From CBDCYH01 sp965224105 (lineage in GTDB: Bacteria; Bacteroidota; Rhodothermia; Rhodothermales; JABDKH01): a stretch of DNA of 64,000 nt. This document shows positions 50,560 to 60,594 of this stretch, in pieces. Under the pieces are notes generated by a model. The model had not been told where the DNA came from. It saw only the letters and a program-made list of their open reading frames with translations, and made no database searches. The stretch is taken from assembly GCA_965224105.1 (NCBI GenBank), contig CBDCYH010000002.1, positions 1,302,001 through 1,366,000 of the forward strand, read 5' to 3'. The position numbers were made by a program, and so were the translations under genes. Position 1 is the first letter of the stretch, and each line of letters begins with the position of its first letter.

Positions 50560-52896
50560 ATGCTCTTTTCAGAAACGAAAGTGGAAACGGCGTCTTACCG
50601 AATAAGCGAACCGGTTCCGATAGCTGATAAAAGATCGGCCTCGCCAGATCTAGCTGTGGACAGCATCGGGAAACCGTGGATGACCTGGGTCCAGGCAACG
50701 GACGAAGGTGAGTGGATAATCGCCAAGTGTGTCGGTGATGAGAGTGCAATCGCGCTACCGGTGAGTGAAGCAGCGGGGATCGCTCTCCAACCATGTATCA
50801 TTTCCCTTGGGCATGGTTCACTGCGGGTTTTTTGGGTAAGCCATAATGGTGATTCCTGGCAGTTGCTTACTCGGATTATCAACGGGACCGAACTAAGCTC
50901 TGTCGCGACGGTCTGGGAAAATGCCGATGGTCTGTTTGCGCCGCGTGCCGAGGTTGATAGTAACGGCCACTGTTATGTGGTCTGCGAAACGGTCAATGGC
51001 AACAATACCTCGCTAGGGATCTTCCGACAATCGCTGAACACGTGGACTGCGGTCGACTTTACTCCATTTGAAGGAGACACCTATCGACCACAAATATGTC
51101 GCGGACCGGAACAACGCCTTTGGATTAGTTACGACAATTATTCCGACGGCGCTTATCGAATCGCACTGCAAGCAATTACCGGAGACGACCTCGAATCTGA
51201 GTCCCAAAAATTGATCGTCGTCGAAGACGGATATCAAAACGTGCACTCGTCGCTGACGACGGACGCCGATGGTAGTCTTTGGATCGCCTATGCCTCAAAC
51301 CGAAATGCTGCACGGCGGGACCCTGCATGGCTCACAAAATGGAGTTATCTGTGCCACTACGATGGTACTAACCTGACTTTTCCGGCGGACGATAGGCCTG
51401 GGATAGATATTTACCAGGAGGACGCGTTCCAGGGATGGGAATTCCCATGCGTAGCCGTCTCTCATGGACACGCATTCCTGGTCGGGCAGTCGGCGCACTC
51501 GCTGCTGTTTCAAAGTTTATCTGGATCATCGTGGTCGCCTGTTGCGAACCTGGATAATCCGAGGTGGGGATCGTGGAAACCGCGGTGCCGTATGGCAGGA
51601 ATCGATACTATTCATATCGCGTCCATGGGGCTATGCGGCGTGCAGATTCAACAATTGGAGTTCACGGACTTAGCCGATGCTCGACCTGTATTCGTAAGAG
51701 TCCAAAGATCAGCCGCTGCACCAGCTAAGGCGCAATCTGCCCACCCGAAATCTGATGCCGCCATAACAGACACTAACGGCACCTCCTACAATATCTACTT
51801 TGGCGATCTCCACGCACATTCGGCTTACAGTGATGCCGTGGGTGAGGTCGATGAGTTGTATCACCGTTATCGAGACTGGTACGGCTACGACTTTGCAGCA
51901 CTCACCGATCATGACTACCTGGACGGAATCGAACTGTCGGGATCCGAGCTAAAAATGATCTGGAACCACGCTCAAAGATTCACACGAGCGGATGAGTTTC
52001 TCGCATGGTATGCCTACGAGTGGACGTCGCCCGCAATATCCGTGCATGCCGGCGAAGGTGATTCAGTTGGTGAAGGTCATCGGCACGTGTTATACCTAGA
52101 TGATTCGGGCCCCCTTGTTTCCTACAGCAATGAGGACAGCAACACAGGAGCAAAATTACTTGCTAAGCTAGCGGGTCGGCGAGCGCTTGTTATTCCACAT
52201 CACACCTCCTGGAGCGGAACGGATTGGGACGCCCATGATCCGGAGTTGCACCGCGTTGTCGAGATGGTCTCAACACATGGCAGATTTGAGTTCGGGGGCA
52301 ACAAACCAATCGGGTATCGGAGAGATCATGTCCACGAGAACAAGTTTGTGCTGGACGCCCTCGGCCGCGGATACAAACTTGGATTTGTTGGCGGTAGTGA
52401 TAGCCACGGCTTAAGGTGGCACGCGATCGAGCTAGACGGACGCGCGGATCATATCGAAGAAGGAACGAGAGTGGGCTGGAAAGAAGATGCGTACCGGACA
52501 GGCATGACTGCAATCCTGGCAGAAAGCCTGAACCGCGAACAACTGTTCGAAGCGCTGTATCACCGCAGGTGTTACGCAACCTCCGGTGTCCGCATTGTTC
52601 TGGATTTTCGGGTTGATGACCATCTTATGGGATCCGAAATATCCATTCGCTCCGCGCCAACCCTGTCCGTTCACGTCCAGGGCACTGCGGGGCTTAGGGC
52701 GATAGAAATCGTGCGCGATGGCCAGGTCTTTGGTGGAGTCAACTTCCACCATGGAGAGTCGATCGCAACTTCCTCTTTTGAGATGAGCGACTCGTTGCTA
52801 ATTCCAGGCGAGTCGGTCTACTATTACTGTCGGGTTATTCAGGAAGACGGCAACATGGCGTGGAGTAGTCCCATCTGGGTTACCCATGTCGAGTAG
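50560..52896 (+). CDS. Beta-propeller plus PHP/CehA-like metallo-phosphoesterase domain protein
   Basis: 778 residues with no signal peptide. Residues about 25-375 are six to seven BNR-like repeats of a propeller (SPDLAVDSIGKPWMTWVQA, DGLFAPRAEVDSNGHCYVVCE, AYRIALQAITGDDLES). From about 400: YFGDLHAHSAYSDAVGEVDELYHRYRDWYGYDFAALTDHDYLDG, a PHP/CehA-type metal site with H-A-H, D and T-D-H-D, followed by VIPHHTSWSG and GSDSHG. Related DUF3604-type proteins act on sugars or ring compounds. It overlaps the MFS gene by 11 bases. Confidence 0.86.
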   Translation: MLFSETKVETASYRISEPVPIADKRSASPDLAVDSIGKPWMTWVQATDEGEWIIAKCVGDESAIALPVSEAAGIALQPCIISLGHGSLRVFWVSHNGDSWQLLTRIINGTELSSVATVWENADGLFAPRAEVDSNGHCYVVCETVNGNNTSLGIFRQSLNTWTAVDFTPFEGDTYRPQICRGPEQRLWISYDNYSDGAYRIALQAITGDDLESESQKLIVVEDGYQNVHSSLTTDADGSLWIAYASNRNAARRDPAWLTKWSYLCHYDGTNLTFPADDRPGIDIYQEDAFQGWEFPCVAVSHGHAFLVGQSAHSLLFQSLSGSSWSPVANLDNPRWGSWKPRCRMAGIDTIHIASMGLCGVQIQQLEFTDLADARPVFVRVQRSAAAPAKAQSAHPKSDAAITDTNGTSYNIYFGDLHAHSAYSDAVGEVDELYHRYRDWYGYDFAALTDHDYLDGIELSGSELKMIWNHAQRFTRADEFLAWYAYEWTSPAISVHAGEGDSVGEGHRHVLYLDDSGPLVSYSNEDSNTGAKLLAKLAGRRALVIPHHTSWSGTDWDAHDPELHRVVEMVSTHGRFEFGGNKPIGYRRDHVHENKFVLDALGRGYKLGFVGGSDSHGLRWHAIELDGRADHIEEGTRVGWKEDAYRTGMTAILAESLNREQLFEALYHRRCYATSGVRIVLDFRVDDHLMGSEISIRSAPTLSVHVQGTAGLRAIEIVRDGQVFGGVNFHHGESIATSSFEMSDSLLIPGESVYYYCRVIQEDGNMAWSSPIWVTHVE

Positions 52897-54199
52897 CAAT
52901 CAATTTGTCGTCCCGCCGGCAACAACCGAAAAGGTCTCATTTAGGCTGGGCTTCATTTTGTGCTGCCTGTTTCTTGGGACGGCCCTGACTGAAGCTGCCA
53001 GTGTCTACGTGCTGCCGCTCACTGTCGAAAAGTTTACTCCGAACCCGGTTTACATCGCGTTAATCCTGGCGCTTAATCCCCTGTTCGGGATTATTGCACA
53101 ACCGCTGGCCGGGGTAATCAGCGACCGAATTTGGACGCCCGTGGGTCGCCGAGCATTCCTCATGATTATTAGCGCGCCCATCGTTGCCATTGCGCTGATA
53201 TTGCTACCGTACGCATACACGCTATGGCATGTTGTTTTTCTTGTTATTCTGATTCAGTTTTTCCAGGACATTCTCTACGGATCTGATCAACCTCTGTTGG
53301 CAGACCTGGTCCCACCGGAGCAGCGCACGACGATGCTTGGTCTGGTAAAAGGCTTTGAGAACCTCGGCTTTGTACTTGTCCTGTATTTCGGTATGAAACT
53401 CGTCTCATCCTATCGAGAAACGAACGGCGCTGAGCAATACGGACTGCCAGTCTACTTCATCGCCGCCGTGGCGCAAATACTGCTGGTGATGATCCCCGCG
53501 TTTTTTCTGAAGGAGAAACGAATCGAGCGGGTTGACAAGGAGCGGTTGTCTATACGGAAGTACGTTAACGATTTTGTCAGACAACCAATGCTGCTCCGAT
53601 TGGCAGCAGCGTACTCCATCCGCTCGTTCACCCGAACGGCCGTTGTCGGATTTGTAAGTCTGTACGCGATTAAAACGCTTGGCTTCAATGAAGATCAGAT
53701 TGGTTCATCGTGGGGGATCATGCCATTCGTTGCACTACTTTTGGGTGTGCCCATCGGGCTTTACGTTGAGCGTTTTGCCAAACATCGCGTCCTTCAGGTA
53801 GGATTTCTTATCGTAATTGGGGCGTGCGCAACCGGCTTTTTCGCGACATCGACGGTGGCACTGGCACTAACCGCTCTACTATTTGGTTGCGGCGACATGG
53901 TACTTGAAGTCACGCACAAGGCTTTCATGTCGGATCGTTATCCGGCGGACAAAATCGGCCAGCTTACCGGCGCTGTGAACATTTTTTACGCGGTCGGCCG
54001 GACGGCAGCGCTTATCCTGGTCGCTGCAATTGTCAAATCGCTGAATCCCGATATTGATTTCAGTTCGCTTGAGTCTATCGCAACGGTCGACTACTCCGTG
54101 ATCTGGATCGTGGCGAGCATAGCGGCTATTGCGGGGATAATACTACTTCAGTTTGTCCGCGACTATCGAGATGAGGAACGACGGCAGTTGGCAACGTAA
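52886..54199 (+). CDS. MFS transporter, sugar/glycoside-type
   Basis: 437 residues, twelve predicted transmembrane helices; opens with LGFILCCLFLGTALTEAASVYVLPL and has GVISDRIWTPVGRRAFLMI (the MFS loop after helix 2) and GADVVFxx-like LFGCGDMVLEVTHKAFMS. Similar to glycoside/pentoside/hexuronide-cation symporters or the SLC45-like branch. Co-translated with the propeller-PHP gene (11-bp overlap). Likely imports oligosaccharide or uronate products. Confidence 0.85.
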   Translation: MSSSNQFVVPPATTEKVSFRLGFILCCLFLGTALTEAASVYVLPLTVEKFTPNPVYIALILALNPLFGIIAQPLAGVISDRIWTPVGRRAFLMIISAPIVAIALILLPYAYTLWHVVFLVILIQFFQDILYGSDQPLLADLVPPEQRTTMLGLVKGFENLGFVLVLYFGMKLVSSYRETNGAEQYGLPVYFIAAVAQILLVMIPAFFLKEKRIERVDKERLSIRKYVNDFVRQPMLLRLAAAYSIRSFTRTAVVGFVSLYAIKTLGFNEDQIGSSWGIMPFVALLLGVPIGLYVERFAKHRVLQVGFLIVIGACATGFFATSTVALALTALLFGCGDMVLEVTHKAFMSDRYPADKIGQLTGAVNIFYAVGRTAALILVAAIVKSLNPDIDFSSLESIATVDYSVIWIVASIAAIAGIILLQFVRDYRDEERRQLAT

Positions 54200-54237
54200 C
54201 ACCTTAACTATTGTATCTGAGCAATCAGTATTTTCTG

Positions 54238-56277
54238 ATGAGTAAATTTTCCCGTCGATCTATCCTGAAATCACTCGCCGTTGCGCCGTCAGCGGTCACT
54301 GCAATTGCAGGTATGGGTACGCCTCGGCGTCGGGCTGTTGGGACTGAGTTGAACTATGGGCTGTTCTTCGACGAGAGTGACCTCCCCGCTCTCCGGATAA
54401 AATTCCAGTCCCCCAGGTTTTCTCTGCTACGTGAGCACCTGACAGGTTTTGACTACGCCGCCGAGACGCATTTTCTCGAAAACGAGATCAGATATAACGA
54501 CCAGCTCTTTACGCTGAGACGTCTTCCCAACAACATCGAAGAACAAGCTTTCCTTTACCTCATGACCGGAAGCGATGCCGCGCTGGCTATCGTCCGATCT
54601 TCGATAGAGGCTATAATGAAGTTCGATCGGTGGGATTTTTTCCTTGACGGCGACAAATCTATCGGAGTCCAGCGTGCACCTGCGGCGACAATGGCCGTTT
54701 CGCTTGCATGCGACTGGCTCGGAAGCGCTGTCTCGGAAGAAGAGCGTAGGCGGTGGATACACACGATGGGCGAGCGCGGAGTGCAGGCATGTTACAATTC
54801 CTCGTATGCCATCACGTACCCGACTACGGTATCCGAATGGCGCTTCGATCCCGAGAGCACATACTTCGAGCATCGACCAAACAATCGCACTGATCAGAAC
54901 AGACGGGCAGAAATTACTCAAAACACAAACCTGCGGGCCGTCCCGGCATCAGCTCTGGCTATTGGGGCGATCGTCCATAAACTCGAGCTCGGAGTTTCAA
55001 AAAAATCAAACGAGTGGTTGGATCTGGGCCTTAAATCGGTAGAGGCCTTCCGTGATATCTTCAAGCCTGATGGCTCATACGATGAAGAAGTCCAATACTC
55101 CAACTACACAGCACTACACCTGCTACAAGCCGCCATTGTATCCGATCGGGTCGGAATTAAGAATATATACAACATCATCAATTGGGATGGATATGCAGAT
55201 TTCGTTCTCAACATGAGCATGCCGATTGCAGGGGATCCTTATGATGTAGTGAATTTCGGGGATAGCGGTAACAGCTCTGCAAACAGCGCCAAGAGAACCG
55301 CGCTTCCGTATTGGATTGCCTCCCGAAATGGAAATCGGCGTGCACAATGGCTTGCCGAGAACCGCGCCGGTTATGATACCGTGTGGTCGGTGATTTGGTA
55401 CAATCCCAAGATCACTCCGCTCGCTCCTGATGATGGTCCAGCATTCTCGCTTTCCGATGTTGATCGGGTCGTCGTTCGCACCGGATGGAAAGTCGACGAT
55501 ACAGTCATCGGTTTTCGAAGCGGACCTCCGGCCAACCACGAACACGCGGACCGAAATTCAATTCTGATCACGGCATTTGGCGAAAAACTCGTTACCGATC
55601 CGCTCCGACCGCCATACAGTTTTGCAGATCCGTCGTGGCGCATGCGACTCACGGAAGGCCACAGCGCGGTGTTAATTGATGGAGCTGGGCACGAGCATCA
55701 CAACGGAATTGAAGGGACGAACGCATCAAACTCGTACGCTCGGATTAAGGAGTATCAAGAATCAGATCGTTTTTGCTGGTGGCGAAGCGTCGCCACGCAA
55801 CCATATCGTTTGGTAGATACTGATGTTAAGAATGTCATCCGTTCTGTCGCAGTCCTTTTTGAAAACAACACGATCATCATCTCTGATTTTATCGACAAGT
55901 ACGATCACCCCTCAACCGTCACCGCCCGGTTCTTTGGTGACAACGGTGACGGGGACTACCGATCCACTTTGCAAGACACCGGGTTCACAGTTGTGCGTCC
56001 TAATGCCTCACTGGTTGCAACCTCGTTCTGCAATGTGCCATTCTCGGTGCGCCGTGGTGATCCATTTGTATCTGATGAGGTGTCTTCCATGCATCCGTTT
56101 GTTGACCTAAACGTTGCCGAATCAATGGACACGTTGTTGGTAAGTGTCCTCACGGTCGCCGGCAATAACAGCAAGCACGTAGAGACGTCGACAAAACAAA
56201 CCGAGACGGGTTTCGAAGTTAGCGTCGGGCCCCAGAAAGTGATCATCAGTCGAGAGTCAATCGCGGTAGTCGAGTAA
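54238..56277 (+). CDS. Heparinase II/III-like polysaccharide lyase
   Basis: 679 residues from the ATG at 54238, which gives a twin-arginine-type signal MSKFSRRSILKSLAVAPSAV. N-terminal (alpha/alpha) toroid region (YLMTGSDAALAIVRSSIEAIM ... ACDWLGSAVSEEERRRW) and the C-terminal Hepar_II_III beta region (GPPANHEHADRNSILITAFGEKLVTDP) whose HEHADR holds a conserved His. YAITYPTTVSEWRFDPES and NYTALHLLQAA lie between. Such lyases cleave uronate-containing polysaccharides (heparan, alginate, ulvan-like) by beta-elimination. Confidence 0.83.
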   Translation: MSKFSRRSILKSLAVAPSAVTAIAGMGTPRRRAVGTELNYGLFFDESDLPALRIKFQSPRFSLLREHLTGFDYAAETHFLENEIRYNDQLFTLRRLPNNIEEQAFLYLMTGSDAALAIVRSSIEAIMKFDRWDFFLDGDKSIGVQRAPAATMAVSLACDWLGSAVSEEERRRWIHTMGERGVQACYNSSYAITYPTTVSEWRFDPESTYFEHRPNNRTDQNRRAEITQNTNLRAVPASALAIGAIVHKLELGVSKKSNEWLDLGLKSVEAFRDIFKPDGSYDEEVQYSNYTALHLLQAAIVSDRVGIKNIYNIINWDGYADFVLNMSMPIAGDPYDVVNFGDSGNSSANSAKRTALPYWIASRNGNRRAQWLAENRAGYDTVWSVIWYNPKITPLAPDDGPAFSLSDVDRVVVRTGWKVDDTVIGFRSGPPANHEHADRNSILITAFGEKLVTDPLRPPYSFADPSWRMRLTEGHSAVLIDGAGHEHHNGIEGTNASNSYARIKEYQESDRFCWWRSVATQPYRLVDTDVKNVIRSVAVLFENNTIIISDFIDKYDHPSTVTARFFGDNGDGDYRSTLQDTGFTVVRPNASLVATSFCNVPFSVRRGDPFVSDEVSSMHPFVDLNVAESMDTLLVSVLTVAGNNSKHVETSTKQTETGFEVSVGPQKVIISRESIAVVE

Positions 56278-56998
56278 CTGCGACGTTGTCAACATACATC
56301 GAGCAATTCTCACTCCCTCTAAGTCTTATTCCAAACCGTCCGGCACCAAGCGGTGGTCCAAGTTCTGCAGAGTCGGTTGCTTGATGTGTAAGGCTATCGT
56401 TGACAAAGACACGAATCTCTCCCTGCGCCTTCTCAACCTTTACCAGATAAACAGAGTCCGCTGCCAGGACAGGATCTGGGTCCGCCCGGGCAAGCAGATG
56501 AAAACCCGGATTCCGACGCAGATTTGACCCTGGATTGTTGCGACCATCGGGCCAGTAACGATGCAAGGATAGACTGTAATTATTTAGATCTCCGCGGATG
56601 TATTCATCGTATTCTCCCACCCGACTTTGTGACGCCTGCTCGAATTGGGAACCATCTACGTTCGAGCCCGAGAAAAAGAATACTCCTATGCACGTGTTCT
56701 CGCTGAACTCGATGTCAAAAGTGGTAACCACGGAATCCGGTATATCAGCTTTGGTCCACAGTACCATACCCACCCCGCTAGAATCCTCTCGCATCCTTAG
56801 TCGCCCATTGCCTACTACCGCGGAGCCTGTTCCTTCTTTAATCCAGTTAACATCCAAACTCTGAAAGTCGAAGGTGTCGGCAAAAATGGCTGATGGCTCG
56901 CCCGACTCGCCGGTGGTGCAGCCAAACGACACCGCACTAAGCACGCAGGCAAGGACCAGGGTGCGGCATCGCGCTATGTATAACGATGCTTCAGTCAA
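56246..56998 (-). CDS. DUF1961-family lipoprotein
   Basis: 250 residues. Lipobox AVSFGC near residue 27. Concanavalin-like beta sandwich with EYDEYIRGDLNNYSLSLHRYWPDGRNNPGSNLRRNPGFHLLA, the hallmark of DUF1961 proteins that occur in ulvan/uronate polysaccharide loci. The 3' end overlaps the lyase gene by 32 bases tail to tail. Fourteen bases downstream of the SSS symporter stop, so likely one operon with it. Confidence 0.82.
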   Translation of the reverse strand: MTEASLYIARCRTLVLACVLSAVSFGCTTGESGEPSAIFADTFDFQSLDVNWIKEGTGSAVVGNGRLRMREDSSGVGMVLWTKADIPDSVVTTFDIEFSENTCIGVFFFSGSNVDGSQFEQASQSRVGEYDEYIRGDLNNYSLSLHRYWPDGRNNPGSNLRRNPGFHLLARADPDPVLAADSVYLVKVEKAQGEIRVFVNDSLTHQATDSAELGPPLGAGRFGIRLRGSENCSMYVDNVAVTRLPRLTLD

Positions 56999-57012
56999 TT
57001 GTATCGCTAGAA

Positions 57013-58944
57013 TCAGGAATCATCAGACAAATAGAGGAACGCCTGACCAATGGCAAGTAGTACCAGGAGGAGGGTTCCATACAGCACCCAATTCTCAAAC
57101 CGGTAGACGATAAGTAGTAGCGCAGGAACTCCGGCGAGGGTCGTTGTGCTCCAGCCGATAAGTCTGTTCGGGCTGTCGATTCCAGCCGCATTCCCAATTT
57201 CGTTTTTCGCATCGACCGGGGTCGCCAGTTTCTGAAAGAATGCATCCACATTCGGATTCGTTGAGGTCAGATCGCGGGTGTACAAAGGAATGAACGCTAC
57301 GGTCAGAAGCACAAGGCCGCTGATGGCCGCCGCCAAAGAGGTCAGCCCGTGTCCATCGACGACCACTTGCCTGAAAACGCCGGTCTCCATCGTTGGCACA
57401 CGAAGCAGGTAGAGCACCAAACCAAAGGCAGCCCATGTCGCAATGGCTGTCACGACAGCATACACTCGATTTGTTAGATAAATGTTTGCCAGTTTCCGGG
57501 ATGAAAAAAGCACCAGCAAACCGGTTGCTACAACCGCGATATACTGCGGCCCGAGGGTCCAGTTGAACCCAAACCGTGTGAGGCAAGCAACAATGATCCC
57601 CGCCAGTATCGCCGGGATGGCGGACCACGTGACCGGCGTTTTCGACAACAACCCCACAAGCAACGGTATAGTAACTGGTATACCGACGAGTCCCAGAACG
57701 ATATTGCTAATCGTAAATATTCCGAGGCTACTGTGCACGATCAAGAGCGCCATGCTGACTGCACTAATCGCAAGGACGGCTACGGTAATGCGGCCGACCT
57801 TGAGGAGCTCCGTCTCCGTCGCCTCCGGTCGAATGTGCCCCTTATACAAATCGATCGAGACGATCGAGGACACTGTGTTCCAGACGGAGTCAAGAGCCGA
57901 CATCGATGCTGCGACCATGGCTGCGATGAACAACCCTATCATTCCCGCGGGCAGAAATTTGACAACTACGGCAATGAAAATGGATTCATCAGGTTTCGAG
58001 GTTCCCGCGAACGCTGCCAGCTGCGTTAACTCCGGCCACAGCATTTTGCCTACCAGCGGGGGGATGCCGAAAAGAATAGGAGACGTAAGGAATAGAACGA
58101 GCGCAAGCCAACCGGTTTTCATGGCAGCCTTTTCATCACGCACCATAAAGAAACGCTGCGCCTTGTCCCCAACCACGTTACCGAAAATCCCGGCAATCAC
58201 AAAGCCGGAGATGTACCAGTGCGTGTACACCGTTCCTGGCCGATAGCTGTGTGTAAACTCAATCTCGGGGAGTGCAGCGATCATTTGCGACAGGCTACCT
58301 ACTTCGGGAGCCGCGAAAATCGCGATAACCAAAACGATGCAAACTGACAGTAGCACAACAAACTGCAGTACATCGGTCATGCTCACTGCCCAAATACCAC
58401 CTGCGATAGAATAGACCAGGACAAAGCCGCCAAAGAATAGAATCAGGCCATCCACAGCGAAAGACGACCCGGGAAATAATGCTGGTGCCGCAATCTTCGC
58501 CACCGATGCCAGGTGATGTCCCGGCCAATACATCATACTAACGACCAACACAACGCTAAGAACTATCCGCGTCACATGGTTGAAGCGGTCTTCCACATAT
58601 TCCACAGGAGAGGTGACGCGTGCTCTGCGCCATTTCGATGCAGACAGAAGAAAACCAACCGTGAATCCGACGGGCTTAACTGCGAAATACAAAAACCCGA
58701 ACCAGCCAGTGTTGTAGACGAAACTTGCCGCGCCGGTAAACATCCAGGCAGAAAAGGTTGTCATGTACAACGATACCCCGGCAGCCCACCAGGGGATGCG
58801 GTTGCTTCCAATAAAGAAATCGCTCCCGCTCTTTGTTGCGCGCGTAAACCAGAACCCCGCGGCAAGCACAGCCAACAGGTAGAGCACGACAACCGCGTAG
58901 TCGGCAATCGCTAGTCCTTCAGTAAGTACCTGCTGGGAGGGCAC
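57013..58944 (-). CDS. Sodium:solute symporter (SSS family)
   Basis: 643 residues, about 14-15 predicted helices. Landmarks: DFFIGSNRIPWWAAGVSLYMTTFSAWMFTG (SSS N-terminal region), VSMTDVLQFVVLL, FIAAMVAASMSALDSVWNTVSSIVSIDLYKGH (the family motif with the sodium-site serines). Long C-terminal extension beyond the usual length. Sugar, uronate or amino-acid uptake driven by sodium; context in a lyase locus favours sugar. Divergent from the phosphoesterase gene, 78 bp apart. Confidence 0.9.
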   Translation of the reverse strand: MPSQQVLTEGLAIADYAVVVLYLLAVLAAGFWFTRATKSGSDFFIGSNRIPWWAAGVSLYMTTFSAWMFTGAASFVYNTGWFGFLYFAVKPVGFTVGFLLSASKWRRARVTSPVEYVEDRFNHVTRIVLSVVLVVSMMYWPGHHLASVAKIAAPALFPGSSFAVDGLILFFGGFVLVYSIAGGIWAVSMTDVLQFVVLLSVCIVLVIAIFAAPEVGSLSQMIAALPEIEFTHSYRPGTVYTHWYISGFVIAGIFGNVVGDKAQRFFMVRDEKAAMKTGWLALVLFLTSPILFGIPPLVGKMLWPELTQLAAFAGTSKPDESIFIAVVVKFLPAGMIGLFIAAMVAASMSALDSVWNTVSSIVSIDLYKGHIRPEATETELLKVGRITVAVLAISAVSMALLIVHSSLGIFTISNIVLGLVGIPVTIPLLVGLLSKTPVTWSAIPAILAGIIVACLTRFGFNWTLGPQYIAVVATGLLVLFSSRKLANIYLTNRVYAVVTAIATWAAFGLVLYLLRVPTMETGVFRQVVVDGHGLTSLAAAISGLVLLTVAFIPLYTRDLTSTNPNVDAFFQKLATPVDAKNEIGNAAGIDSPNRLIGWSTTTLAGVPALLLIVYRFENWVLYGTLLLVLLAIGQAFLYLSDDS

Positions 58945-59022
58945 CGAATTCTCGTCGCGCTTGTGTAACTTGCTTGCTGATGTTATGGCCCCTGTCCTTC
59001 AGTTACAACCACGGTACCACAC

Positions 59023-59943
59023 ATGAACTCGAACAGCGATGGGTCATGGACATTTTGCCATGTAGCAGACATGCACGTTGGGTCCCCGAGATCATACCGG
59101 TTTCAGCCCGCGTGGAATGCTAACTGGCAGACGGCCCGGCGGCAGATCATCAACCTCAAACCTGATTTTTTACTCGTGGGCGGAGACATGACCCGGGACG
59201 GGTCGACACATCGTGAGGAGCTCGTCCAAATCCGAAACGACCTGCTGGCGCTTCCATTTCCAACGTTTGTCATTCCTGGCAATCACGAGGTTGGAAACAA
59301 ATATTCGTGCGACTCCGACGTAGCGATTCAGTCGCCGTTTCTCGATTTGTACGAATCCGTCTTTGGTGCAAGCGAATGGACGTACGCTTACAACGGTGTT
59401 CGTTTTAGCGGCTTCAATTCGTTTCTACTTGGCAGCGGCCTTCGTCGCGAACCGAAGCTGCGAGCGTGGCTTGAGGAGCAGACAAGGTTACCGAAGGCGC
59501 GGCTTCATGTTTGGATCATGCATCCGGCGCCGTTCATAGATCTTCCTTCGGAAGCTGACTTTAACCGTATTACAGATCGTAACGCCTGGTACTTCGGACA
59601 CGATCGCGCCGAACGAGACTATCTGCTCGACATCTTTGAGAAGACCGGAGCAACCGATGTAATCTCTGGCCACATACACTGTCGGCGGGAGATCCGTTTT
59701 CATGGAATCAATTACCACTTTGCACCGTCAACTGCCTTCCCTCAGTGGGAAGACCGGTGGGACGACGGGGATTCCTCACTGGGATTCCTAAAGTTTACTG
59801 TTGATTCTTCTGGTCTAACCAAAGAGTTTGTCTCGCTGGACACGATCTCGACGCTGACAGGGTATGGCCCGGGCGGGAATCCTTCCGCGGAGGGCCGCGA
59901 TTACTCTATTGCCTGGGAACAGCCACCGCTACAGCTGAACTAG
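59023..59943 (+). CDS. Metallophosphoesterase (calcineurin-like)
   Basis: 306 residues, cytoplasmic. Calcineurin-like metal motifs in order: HVADMHVGSPR (D-x-H), LVGGDMTRDG (G-D), FVIPGNHEVGN (G-N-H), VWIMHPAP and VISGHIHCRRE (G-H-x-H). Hydrolyses a phosphate ester or anhydride; sugar phosphates fit the neighbourhood. Confidence 0.88.
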   Translation: MNSNSDGSWTFCHVADMHVGSPRSYRFQPAWNANWQTARRQIINLKPDFLLVGGDMTRDGSTHREELVQIRNDLLALPFPTFVIPGNHEVGNKYSCDSDVAIQSPFLDLYESVFGASEWTYAYNGVRFSGFNSFLLGSGLRREPKLRAWLEEQTRLPKARLHVWIMHPAPFIDLPSEADFNRITDRNAWYFGHDRAERDYLLDIFEKTGATDVISGHIHCRREIRFHGINYHFAPSTAFPQWEDRWDDGDSSLGFLKFTVDSSGLTKEFVSLDTISTLTGYGPGGNPSAEGRDYSIAWEQPPLQLN

Positions 59944-59974
59944 TACACATCCTTGCCTTTAACTGCCCGAAAAC

Positions 59975-60583
59975 ATGCTTGGAGCAAAACTTGATCTCGG
60001 AGAATACCTTCAACTCGCCGCAGTCGAGTTAGGGCGTATAGACAAACCCGCGACAACGCGTTGGGCTGATTTAATCTACGGCGCATGGGAAACCGGGAGC
60101 ACCGTTTTCATTATCGGGAACGGAGGTTCGGCGACTACTGCAAGTCACATGGCCGAAGACCTGGGGAAGAGCACGCTTCACGAAAGCGATCTGAACGACG
60201 AATCGAAAAAACGGCTACGCGTGCTGAGCCTTACGGATAATGTTGGGTGGTTGCTTGCTATCGGAAACGACCTTGGTTTCGACCAGATCTTCGTTCAGCA
60301 ACTAATGAATTACGGTAAACCCGGTGACGTCCTTATTGCCATCAGCGGATCGGGCAACAGTGCCAATATTGTGGCCGCAGTTGATTGGGCGAACCGTCAC
60401 GACCTCAAAACCTTCGGCCTGACCGGTTTTGACGGCGGTCAAGTGCGGAAGAACTGTAGCGATGGTCTGTGGATAGATCTTGACGACATGGGGATGGTCG
60501 AGAGCATCCACCTCGGTGTGTTTCACTGGGTTCTGAATGATGTCTTTGCGCGCATCAACGCACAAGGTCGATACGGTCTCTAA
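59975..60583 (+). CDS. SIS-domain phosphosugar isomerase (GmhA-like)
   Basis: 202 residues. SIS domain: VFIIGNGGSATTASHMAEDLGKST, SLTDNVGWLLAIGNDLGFDQIF, VLIAISGSGNSANIVAAVDWA, GLTGFDGGQVRKNC. Matches phosphoheptose isomerase (GmhA)-type proteins; in a uronate locus it may instead isomerise another phosphosugar. Starts 31 bases after the phosphoesterase stop. Confidence 0.88.
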   Translation: MLGAKLDLGEYLQLAAVELGRIDKPATTRWADLIYGAWETGSTVFIIGNGGSATTASHMAEDLGKSTLHESDLNDESKKRLRVLSLTDNVGWLLAIGNDLGFDQIFVQQLMNYGKPGDVLIAISGSGNSANIVAAVDWANRHDLKTFGLTGFDGGQVRKNCSDGLWIDLDDMGMVESIHLGVFHWVLNDVFARINAQGRYGL

Positions 60584-60594
60584 TGTTTATTCAC

